64,000 nucleotides of DNA. It comes from Blautia sp. An249. Lineage in GTDB: Bacteria > Bacillota > Clostridia > Lachnospirales > Lachnospiraceae. Location: NCBI RefSeq assembly GCF_002159835.1, contig NZ_NFJL01000017.1, positions 1 through 64,000 of the forward strand, written 5' to 3'. A program made the translations under genes and the position numbers. Shown here piece after piece: positions 52,255-59,377 of the stretch (position 1 is the stretch's first letter; each line of letters opens with the position of its first letter). The notes under the pieces are model-generated. The model was not told the origin of the DNA. It did no database searches and was given only the letters and a program-made list of their open reading frames with translations.

Positions 52255-53319
52255 TCACTCCTTTAAATACTTCTTTACTCTCTGGCAGAATTCCTCTGTC
52301 ACCTGCTCCGGACCCCCGCATTCTGCTGCTAACAGGCCCGCGCATCTGTAACAGGCTCCCCGGACCTCACAGCTTTTGCACTCCTTCGGCCAGTCCAGAT
52401 TCTCCTCATACTCTATCAGTTCCTCCCACGCTTTCTGAAAGGTTCTCTCCCTCACAGAAATATGGGGTTCCTCCATGAAACTGCAGAAACGCATGTCCCC
52501 GTTCCAGGTAATCCAGTACCCGACCCGGTAATCCCTGCAGTAGGAACAGGGTTTCCTGTCCTCCCTCATGGGCGCCTCCCTCAGACGCTTCTGTAATTTC
52601 TCTCTTTGTATCTCCCAGTTATTTTCCTCCGGGATCCTCACTTCCCTGGCCTGGCTGTCTGCCCCTCTGGCGGAAGCTTTTATGTTCTTGGTCAGGGTCA
52701 GAGGAAGACGGTTTCTGTAGGCATAGGCGACGATTCCATTAACGTCCTCCTCATTCTGGCGGATAATGGTTCCCACAAGGCTTATGGGAATCTTCAGTTC
52801 CTTCAGCGTGCGGATGCCTGCATCCACTCTTCCAAAGCCCTCTTTTACCCGGCACACCTCTTGGTATACAGAATCCCCGGAACCATAGAGGGTGAGTTTG
52901 ACTCTCCTGGGAGGGTATTCCTCCAGCAGCTTCGCCATCCTCTCATTGATGAGAGAACCGTTGGTCTGCAGAGTAATGAAAAACCCCATCTGAGACAGCT
53001 CCCTCCAGATGCTCTCAAACTCCGGATGCATCAGGGGCTCTCCGCCGGTAATACACAGCCAGGTGGTTCCTGCCTTCTTTGCTTCTTCTGCTGTGCGGAT
53101 CCATTCTTTTGCTGTCAGTTCCCGTCCCTGTCCCGCCATCTGATCCGGCTTTAAGTGAACGTAACACATCCGGCAGGAAAAATTACACCGGCAGGTCAGT
53201 TCAAAGGTTCCCGTGATAGGAATGGCCTCTGCATACGCCTTTTTCCATACTGCCTGATAAAAGGGATCCAGATGCTCCGTCCTTTGACAGATGGATTCCC
53301 ACTCATTTCTCTGATTCAT
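52255..53319 (-). CDS. Radical SAM/SPASM peptide-modifying enzyme
   Basis: 354 residues. CRCNFSCRMCYVH (about 43-55) holds the CxxxCxxC that binds the catalytic [4Fe-4S] cluster and S-adenosylmethionine, with GGEPLMHPEF following. The SPASM region has CSYCRDYRVGYWITWNGDMR, FCSFMEE, then CKSCEVRGACYRCAG and a late Cys, for auxiliary clusters. Members of this class form carbon-carbon, ether or thioether crosslinks in peptides or modify sugars. It overlaps the PqqD-like gene by 17 nt. GGAGGG lies before its ATG. Confidence 0.92.
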   Translation of the reverse strand: MNQRNEWESICQRTEHLDPFYQAVWKKAYAEAIPITGTFELTCRCNFSCRMCYVHLKPDQMAGQGRELTAKEWIRTAEEAKKAGTTWLCITGGEPLMHPEFESIWRELSQMGFFITLQTNGSLINERMAKLLEEYPPRRVKLTLYGSGDSVYQEVCRVKEGFGRVDAGIRTLKELKIPISLVGTIIRQNEEDVNGIVAYAYRNRLPLTLTKNIKASARGADSQAREVRIPEENNWEIQREKLQKRLREAPMREDRKPCSYCRDYRVGYWITWNGDMRFCSFMEEPHISVRERTFQKAWEELIEYEENLDWPKECKSCEVRGACYRCAGLLAAECGGPEQVTEEFCQRVKKYLKE

Positions 53320-53635
53320 GTCTGCCCTCCGGCAGTCTCACAATATAACTGCCCCTAAGTCCGCCGCTCTCCAGAATGTTATTCTCCCTCAGAACGTTCA
53401 GAAATTTCTCAATGTCTTCCAGAGCTTTCTCCCGGGTTACTCCCCGATAGTGGTTTACTATCTGTTCCGCCAGGTCTTCCTTTTCAAATTCCTGATTTTT
53501 CATATACTCCCACAGATAAGCTCCCGAAGAAGATATGTACACAATGGACGTGACTTCCTGTACCCTTCTTCCCGTGGGGACGATCACGTACTGTCCGGCA
53601 ACTTCCCTTAAAATCAGTCCGTCTTTTAATCTCAT
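53303..53635 (-). CDS. PqqD-like peptide-recognition protein
   Basis: 110 residues matching PqqD/RRE proteins: KDGLILREVAGQYVIVPTG, SGAYLWEYM, then a helical region EKEDLAEQIVNHYRGVTREK and ALEDIEKFLNVLRENNILE. PqqD-type proteins hold the leader of a precursor peptide and deliver it to the radical SAM enzyme. ATG 53635 lies 1 nt after the kinase stop codon, with GGAAGGGAT before it; the GTG at 53650 is less likely. Directly coupled to the rSAM gene by overlap. Confidence 0.88.
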   Translation of the reverse strand: MRLKDGLILREVAGQYVIVPTGRRVQEVTSIVYISSSGAYLWEYMKNQEFEKEDLAEQIVNHYRGVTREKALEDIEKFLNVLRENNILESGGLRGSYIVRLPEGRHESEK

Positions 53636-53636
53636 T

Positions 53637-55064
53637 TTATCCCTTCCCACTTACTTTTTGATTTTCATCAGAATCCGGTATATTTAAAACCATCCTTACT
53701 GTAAAAATCTCCCCGTCTTCCCAGAATTCCAGTGAACCCTGATATTTTTTAACAATCATCTGCATGCTGGAGATTCCATATCCGTACATCCTTCCCGATT
53801 TAGAGGATTTGGGGATTTTATCTCCATAACATGATACGTTCTTTCTGTTTTCACAGGAATTTTCAATTTTTATAAGCAGAGTCTGCTTTCTCTGTCCCAT
53901 CTGAATCCGGATAAAGGACTTCGTATCAGAGCTGCACTGACTGCAGGCTTCCAGAGCATTCTCCAGAGCATTTCCCAGAAGTACGGTTAAATCCATCATA
54001 TCAAAGGGGTAATGCTCTTTAATCTCAATGTTTTTCTGTACCTGAATCCCCTTTTCTTCTGCCTGTGCAATGTAATATCCTAAGATACTGCCTATTATAG
54101 GGTTTCTGGAAATCAGACGGCTGCTGACATTTTCCCATTCTTCCAGATATTTCCGGAGATATTCCTGCAGCTTTTCATATTCCTGTCTTTCTGACAGACT
54201 GATCAGGGTACGGAAATGATGCCTCATATTATGCATGGACTTTTTCTCTTCCTGTATCTTATCCCGCATATGCTGGGACTGAAGTTCAAAGGCTGTAAGC
54301 TGGGTGTGCATCTGCTCCTTCTCTTTCTCTATACGGAGACAGGAGAAATAGATGAAATACGCCAGAAAATCGCTGGCAATCATGCAGACCATCCATACAC
54401 TGGAAGCAACATATACTCTGAATAAACGGGTATGGTTATAGATCTCCAATTCTGCCATCAGAGCCACCACATAGAGCACCAGAAGAATAATGGAGCTTAT
54501 AGAAATCAGTAAAACATTCCTTTTATTTTCTCCTGACAGCATATTGAAATTATATTTCGTCAGGAACCGATACATAACAGGCATCAGTATCAGGCTGCAG
54601 ATGAAGTAAAATAAAACCGCGAATGTTCCATAGGGAGTAAACATTCTCCCATACATCTCATCAATGCTGCAGAATTTTCCCCCGATTTCTGACAGAGTAT
54701 AAATAGAAATCCCGTATTGAAGAGCCATTACATAGCACAGAATCCGGCCGTTGGTTCCTTTTTTGAAATTGCCAAAATATACCGCCGTGCCAAGAATCCA
54801 GACCAGGGAAAACATCACGTTTCCCACCAGCCATCCTCTTGTATAGAAGAGGAAACTCTCATAGATACTTGCCATTATCAGCGCAAACACCAGACTGAAC
54901 AGGACAACTGTAGAAATTACAACCGGATACAGTCTTTTCTTTCTGATTTTTAACTGTTCATCAGAAAAAGGCACCCACAAAAGCAGGGCTACAGGCAGCA
55001 GCTGAAAGTTATACCCCAGAAACTGCATTAAGAAGTACCAAACCCTCTCAAAATCAATTATCAT
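53637..55064 (-). CDS. GHKL-type sensor histidine kinase (AgrC/VirS-like)
   Basis: 475 residues: seven or so membrane helices in the first 230 residues, then a coiled coil and a kinase with H-box HNMRHHFRTLISL, N-box LLGNALENALEACSQ and G-box MYGYGISSMQMIVKK. This class senses peptides outside the cell (AgrC family). It overlaps the LytTR regulator by 4 nt (ATGA) and precedes the PqqD-like gene by 1 nt. The natural signal could be the modified peptide made by the genes downstream; that is inference. Confidence 0.92.
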   Translation of the reverse strand: MIIDFERVWYFLMQFLGYNFQLLPVALLLWVPFSDEQLKIRKKRLYPVVISTVVLFSLVFALIMASIYESFLFYTRGWLVGNVMFSLVWILGTAVYFGNFKKGTNGRILCYVMALQYGISIYTLSEIGGKFCSIDEMYGRMFTPYGTFAVLFYFICSLILMPVMYRFLTKYNFNMLSGENKRNVLLISISSIILLVLYVVALMAELEIYNHTRLFRVYVASSVWMVCMIASDFLAYFIYFSCLRIEKEKEQMHTQLTAFELQSQHMRDKIQEEKKSMHNMRHHFRTLISLSERQEYEKLQEYLRKYLEEWENVSSRLISRNPIIGSILGYYIAQAEEKGIQVQKNIEIKEHYPFDMMDLTVLLGNALENALEACSQCSSDTKSFIRIQMGQRKQTLLIKIENSCENRKNVSCYGDKIPKSSKSGRMYGYGISSMQMIVKKYQGSLEFWEDGEIFTVRMVLNIPDSDENQKVSGKG

Positions 55065-55777
55065 TCTTTTTCATTCTCCTTACCGCCCATGGCAATTTTA
55101 AACAGCCAGTCATTATAGCGTCTTCTGTTCTCCGCCCGCTCTCTGCGGCTTAACATAAAAGTAATTCCCCCGATTTCACAGGAATCTCCATTCATTCTTT
55201 CAATGGCTTCCATATTTACAATGACTCCCCGGTTAATCCTCAAAAAACGATCATCCAATTTCTCCATAAATCCCTGAATGCTGTCCCGGATTTTCAGCAC
55301 AGAACCTGTGATTAGATGAATCATCAGATTATTGTGCGCACTTTCAATATATGTAATCATATGGTAAGGAACTTCCTGCTTCTGCTCCCTGCCCAGACAG
55401 ACTACGGTCCTCTTCCTGTCCAGTTCCAGAAACCTTCTTTTTATTTCCTTTAAAGCTTCTGTACGATAGGGTTTTACTAAATAATGCAGGGCATTCAGCT
55501 CATATACCTCCGGGCCGAACTCCCTGCTATTACTAACGTAAACCAATTCAATTCCCGGAAAATACTGGCGGATTTCTTTGCCGATTTCGATTCCGTTTTC
55601 CTGTTTCATAAAAATGTCTAAAAATATCAGATCATAGTAAGTTCCCTGCTGTATCTGACGGACGACCTCTGTACCGCTTTCGTAAGTATCAATTTCCGCC
55701 TCCTGCCAGAGTTCATTTAAATCCGCTTTTAAACATGCCAGATCTTCTTTAATATCATCACATATTGCAATCTTCAA
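55061..55777 (-). CDS. LytTR-family response regulator
   Basis: 238 residues: receiver domain (CDDIKEDLACLKADL, phospho-acceptor Asp in LIFLDIFMKQENG, Lys in YLVKPYRTEAL) and C-terminal LytTR DNA-binding domain (ITYIESAHNNLMIHLITGSV, FLRINRGVIVNMEAIERM). The frame starts with TTG at 55777, nine nt after AGGGG; no in-frame ATG is near. First gene of the 13-kb string. TATAAT at 55825-55830 (minus) is a possible -10; the -35 is poor, as in activated promoters. Confidence 0.9.
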   Translation of the reverse strand: MKIAICDDIKEDLACLKADLNELWQEAEIDTYESGTEVVRQIQQGTYYDLIFLDIFMKQENGIEIGKEIRQYFPGIELVYVSNSREFGPEVYELNALHYLVKPYRTEALKEIKRRFLELDRKRTVVCLGREQKQEVPYHMITYIESAHNNLMIHLITGSVLKIRDSIQGFMEKLDDRFLRINRGVIVNMEAIERMNGDSCEIGGITFMLSRRERAENRRRYNDWLFKIAMGGKENEKE

Positions 55778-55955
55778 TCGTCATATCCCCTAATTTTGTT
55801 TCCATAATACGTGTTATATCCTTTATTATATGCTTTTTTTCTTTTTCAGACCAGAGCCACTTGTCCCAAATTTCATCCATTCATACCAATTTTTACAGGT
55901 AGTCGGCTTTTTTAACCAAATTCCATATGCATCTGGTCGCATCCATAGCGGAGCA

Positions 55956-56003
55956 TTTTTTATGTAATAGGAAATCCAAAGGAATTTCCTATTACATAAA
56001 AAA
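55956..56003. repeat. Long inverted repeat
   Basis: Arms of about 22 bp (TTTTTATGTAATAGGAAAT on the left, ATTTCCTATTACATAAAAA on the right) with one bulged base and an AAA centre. It lies between the biotin-operon terminator and the LytTR gene. It could serve as a second terminator in both directions, or be a small mobile repeat. Confidence 0.6.
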
Positions 56004-56030
56004 CAGGAGGTTTCGGTTCCTCCTGTTTTT
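55999..56030 (-). terminator. Terminator of the biotin operon
   Basis: 12-bp stem AAAAACAGGAGG/CCTCCTGTTTTT with an 8-nt loop, 14 bp after the bioD stop codon, with A/T tracts on both sides so that it can act in both directions. Confidence 0.9.
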
Positions 56031-56043
56031 ATGGCATTTCGTT

Positions 56044-56712
56044 TTATTCATAAAGGGATGCCAGGGTCTTTCCATCCGTCTCCAGATCTTCCTGGCCCGG
56101 TTTTACCGTGGCGATTACCGGAATCCCGGATAACTCTTCTATCATCTTCCGGTTATCCTCTTCCATCTCTGTTCCTGTAAAGTGGTTCAGAATAATCCCT
56201 TTCACTTTCCTGTTTTTCTGTTTTAAGTACTCTGTGGTTAACACTGTGGCGTTGATAGAGCCCAGTCCTGCATCTGCCACCAGTATCAGATTCAGCCCCA
56301 GCATTTGAATAACGTCTTCCAGCATCACTTTTTCCTTCTCATCCCAGCGGATGGGGCATAAGATTCCGCCGCTGCCTTCCACCGTCACATATTCATACTG
56401 CTGCTTTACTTTCGCAAAGTCTTTTTTAACCTGCTCCATTTCCACCGGCCGTCCTTCCCATCTTGCCGCAAGGTGAGGCGAAACCGCCTCCTGGTATAAA
56501 TAAGAAACCAGAGTTTCTTCCTCCTGAGGGATTTTAGAAATTTTCTTTACGTATCCCGCATCACTTTCTTCTATCCGGGATGCCCCTGAGATTGCCGCCT
56601 TATAATATCCGGCTTTATACCCGGACTCTCTTAACTTTTTCACCAGTAATGCTGTTACGTAAGTTTTCCCCACGTCTGTCCCGGTTCCGGTTACAAAAAT
56701 TCCTTTACTCAT
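56044..56712 (-). CDS. bioD: Dethiobiotin synthetase
   Basis: 222 residues. Walker A GTGTDVGKTYVTALL, then KAAISGASR, VTVEGSGGILCP and GIILNHFTG, the BioD signature. It closes the ureido ring of 7,8-diaminopelargonate with CO2 and ATP. It overlaps bioB by 8 nt. No bioA or bioF gene is present, so the earlier steps must be encoded elsewhere or diaminopelargonate or pimelate precursors be taken up. Last gene of the operon. Confidence 0.93.
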   Translation of the reverse strand: MSKGIFVTGTGTDVGKTYVTALLVKKLRESGYKAGYYKAAISGASRIEESDAGYVKKISKIPQEEETLVSYLYQEAVSPHLAARWEGRPVEMEQVKKDFAKVKQQYEYVTVEGSGGILCPIRWDEKEKVMLEDVIQMLGLNLILVADAGLGSINATVLTTEYLKQKNRKVKGIILNHFTGTEMEEDNRKMIEELSGIPVIATVKPGQEDLETDGKTLASLYE

Positions 56713-57676
56713 TACACAATTCCGCCTTATATCCCAACTTCTTTATCAGTTTCATGTCGGAGTCAATGGTATACCCTGAGGTGGTCAGCATATCGCCGGA
56801 TATGACTGCATTGGCCCCAGAACAGAAGCAGCTTTCTCCCTTATCCTTTAAAAGTCCTCTGCCTCCGGCCAGCCGCAGGGAAGCCTCCGGCAAAAGGAAG
56901 CGAAAGACTGCCACGGTTCTTCGCATTTCCTCCTCTGACAGGACCGGGTTATTTTCGTAAGGTGTTCCGGGAATAGGATTCAACAGATTGATGGGAACAC
57001 TTTTAATCTCCAGTTCTCTTAAAGACAGAGCCAGATCGATCCGGTCTTCTACCGTCTCTCCCAATCCCAGGATTCCCCCGCTGCATACGGTAAGTCCCGC
57101 TTCTTTAGCTGCCTGGATAGCCTGAATCTTATCGTCAAAGGTATGGGTGGTACAGACATTGGGAAAATTCCTTCTGGAAGTTTCCAGATTGTTGTGTACC
57201 CGGGAAGCTCCTGCCTCCTTTAACTTTGCAAACTGCTCTTTGTTTAACAGACCAAAGGAAACACAGACGGAAATTCCCACAGTTTTTCGTATTTCCTTAA
57301 TAATATCACACATCTCATCCACTTCTTTATCCGGCAGTTTCTTTCCGGAAGTTACGATAGAATACCGAAGCACGCCTTTTTGGGCATTATAGCGGGCCTG
57401 CCGTAATATCTCTTCCTTATCCAGAAGGGAGTACTCTTTCGCCGAAGTATGATAGAAAGAAGACTGGGCGCAGTACTTGCAGTTTTCCGAACATCTGCCG
57501 CTTTTTCCATTGACGATGGTGCAAATATCAAATCCGTCTTTACAGAAATGCTTCCGTATCCGATCTGCGGCCCCGCACAATTCTTCCAGAGGCATATCAT
57601 ATAATTTCAGCGCCTCATCTTTGGTAATTTTTTCCTTTCTGAGTACTTTCTCTGTTAATTTTTCCAGTAATTCCAT
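56705..57676 (-). CDS. bioB: Biotin synthase
   Basis: 323-residue radical SAM enzyme: GRCSENCKYCAQSS is the CxxxCxxC site, followed by YSIVTSGKK, CVSFGLLN, ASRVHNNLETSRRNFPNVCT and SGGILGLGET, the BioB-specific second-cluster ligands (Cys in the CVSF and NVCTTHT blocks, Arg in LRLAGGRG). It inserts sulfur into dethiobiotin. The gene follows birA by 16 bp. Confidence 0.95.
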   Translation of the reverse strand: MELLEKLTEKVLRKEKITKDEALKLYDMPLEELCGAADRIRKHFCKDGFDICTIVNGKSGRCSENCKYCAQSSFYHTSAKEYSLLDKEEILRQARYNAQKGVLRYSIVTSGKKLPDKEVDEMCDIIKEIRKTVGISVCVSFGLLNKEQFAKLKEAGASRVHNNLETSRRNFPNVCTTHTFDDKIQAIQAAKEAGLTVCSGGILGLGETVEDRIDLALSLRELEIKSVPINLLNPIPGTPYENNPVLSEEEMRRTVAVFRFLLPEASLRLAGGRGLLKDKGESCFCSGANAVISGDMLTTSGYTIDSDMKLIKKLGYKAELCNE

Positions 57677-57692
57677 AATTTGTTGTCACCCT

Positions 57693-58670
57693 CTATTCCT
57701 CCAGGAGAAGGGAAACCTCTCCTCCCTGTAATTTTTTCACCGTACCGTTTTCCAGTTTTACCACCAGCCGGCAGCCCTGATCCAAATCCAGAACCTGTGC
57801 TCTCTCCTCCTGCCGGATCCCGTGAAGTTTTACCTTTCTTCCTATTATAAAAGATCGCTTCCTGTATTCCTGGTAAAAAGTTTTTTCCTCTAATCCCCGG
57901 TAATACTCCATCACATTTTGTATGATCCTAGCTGCCAGAGGGTTTCGAATCTCCGTCTTCCGATCCGGATAGAGGAAGGCGGCAATGGATTTCAGTTCCC
58001 GGGGAAATCCGTCTTCCGGAAGATAGACGTTGACGCCGATTCCTAAAATAAAGTATTCCACTGCCCCTGTTTCCAGGGACATGGAAGCTTCTGTGAGAAT
58101 TCCGCATATCTTCTTATCTTCCAGAAACAGATCGTTTACCCATTTGATTTTTGTATCCTGTCCCGTAATTTCTTCTATGGCACGGGCTGTGGCCGCCGCC
58201 GCCGCACAGGTTATCAGGCGGGCGTCTGAAAGATCCATCTGGGGTTTCAGAAGAAGACTCATGTAGATCCCTCTTTCCGAAGGAGAATAGAATCTCCGAT
58301 CTTTCCGGCCCCTACCGGCCAGCTGGGATTCCGCCAGCACAATGGTTCCTTCCGGCGCTTTCTCTTCGGCCATCTTTTTTAACACATCGTTGGTGGAAGT
58401 GACCTCCTGGTATACCTGAATTCTGTATTTATCCTTATCTTTTCCCAGGTATCCGGAAATCGCCTGAGCGGACAGCCGGTCGCTTTCTTTAACCAGGCGG
58501 TATCCTTTGTTTGGCACTCCTTCCACCTGGTACCCTGCTTTTTTCAGTCCCTGAATGCCTTTCCAGACGGCGCTTCGTGTTACCTGCAGAGTTTTTGCAA
58601 TTTCTTCTCCGGAAACCGATCTTCCCTCTGCTTCCATCAGAAGGGAAAGTACCTTTTCCTTTACTGTCAT
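57693..58670 (-). CDS. birA: Biotin-protein ligase and biotin operon repressor
   Basis: 325 residues. N-terminal winged helix (SVSGEEIAKTLQVTRSAVWK) and biotin ligase core (GRGRKDRRFYSPSERGIYMS with the biotinyl-AMP loop, KWVNDLFLEDKKICGILTEA), ending in the SH3-like domain. It adds biotin to carboxylases and, loaded with biotinyl-AMP, represses biotin genes. Being inside the operon it should control, it is self-regulated through the operator at 59340-59371. Confidence 0.95.
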   Translation of the reverse strand: MTVKEKVLSLLMEAEGRSVSGEEIAKTLQVTRSAVWKGIQGLKKAGYQVEGVPNKGYRLVKESDRLSAQAISGYLGKDKDKYRIQVYQEVTSTNDVLKKMAEEKAPEGTIVLAESQLAGRGRKDRRFYSPSERGIYMSLLLKPQMDLSDARLITCAAAAATARAIEEITGQDTKIKWVNDLFLEDKKICGILTEASMSLETGAVEYFILGIGVNVYLPEDGFPRELKSIAAFLYPDRKTEIRNPLAARIIQNVMEYYRGLEEKTFYQEYRKRSFIIGRKVKLHGIRQEERAQVLDLDQGCRLVVKLENGTVKKLQGGEVSLLLEE

Positions 58671-58692
58671 CTTCTCACCTCATTTGGCCGGA

Positions 58693-59262
58693 TCAACTAT
58701 AACTTAACTGAGACAGTACCCGTTTCCTAAGTGTCACACCCACTCCTGACGCTACCATGCAAAGCACGAAGTCTCCGGGCATATCCAGCGGAAAACAGGA
58801 CAGCAGTACCACTGCCAGAGTTGCCGGCGTATCTGCATAATAATTTAATATAAAATATTTGTATAAAATTCCGATTCCGTAAGTAACCACAAAACCTGCC
58901 AGACAGGCTAAAAAATAATTCCGGTAATTGCAGGCTCTTTTTTCACAGATGCTTCCTGTTACAAAGGCGGCCGCTATAAATCCCAGCAGATAACCGAAAC
59001 TGGGACGGAAGATATAACCGATTCCTCCGCCTGCTGCAAAGATGGGAATCCCCAGAAGGCCCAACAGCACGTAACAGCCCACAGATGCGGCTCCCTTCTT
59101 TCCCCCTAATACAATTCCTGCCAGAAGGACAAAGAAAAACTGGAGCGTGAAATAGTCCATATAAGGGACGGGAATCTGGATAAAGGCTCCGATTGCAGTT
59201 AATGCTGTAAACATTCCGCATAAAACTAAATACCTGGTTGACAATCTCTGATGTTTCGCCAT
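58693..59262 (-). CDS. bioY: Biotin uptake S component
   Basis: 189 residues, six membrane helices, BioY family (MFTALTAIGAFIQIPVPYMD at the start, AAGGGIGYIFRPSFGYLLGF in the middle). It binds biotin and works with the shared ECF ATPases encoded elsewhere. First gene of the operon and the nearest to the BirA operator. Start has GAGGAAAAAAT before ATG. Confidence 0.95.
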   Translation of the reverse strand: MAKHQRLSTRYLVLCGMFTALTAIGAFIQIPVPYMDYFTLQFFFVLLAGIVLGGKKGAASVGCYVLLGLLGIPIFAAGGGIGYIFRPSFGYLLGFIAAAFVTGSICEKRACNYRNYFLACLAGFVVTYGIGILYKYFILNYYADTPATLAVVLLSCFPLDMPGDFVLCMVASGVGVTLRKRVLSQLSYS

Positions 59263-59317
59263 ATTTTTTCCTCTTCTTTTCTTTTATTACCGGTATGGAT
59301 CCGGTGTTTTCCAGTTT

Positions 59318-59371
59318 ACTATAAAATCTGATTCACCAATTGTCAACCTCTTTTTACCATTTAGTTTACAT
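59318..59371 (-). promoter_or_regulatory. Biotin operon promoter with BirA operator
   Basis: Minus strand TTGACA (59341-59346), 17 bp, TATAGT (59318-59323). Overlapping the -35 is ATGTAAACT (59363-59371), 14 bp, GGTTGACAA (59340-59348), which fits the BirA operator (TTGTAAACC-N14/15-GGTTTACAA) except for three positions. Bound BirA would cover the -35 box. Confidence 0.8.
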
Positions 59372-59377
59372 TTCTTT

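Noticed and set aside
55778-55955. LytTR-type direct repeats before the regulator gene
   Set aside because: I looked for pairs of the 9-bp consensus at 12-13-bp spacing and found no convincing pair.
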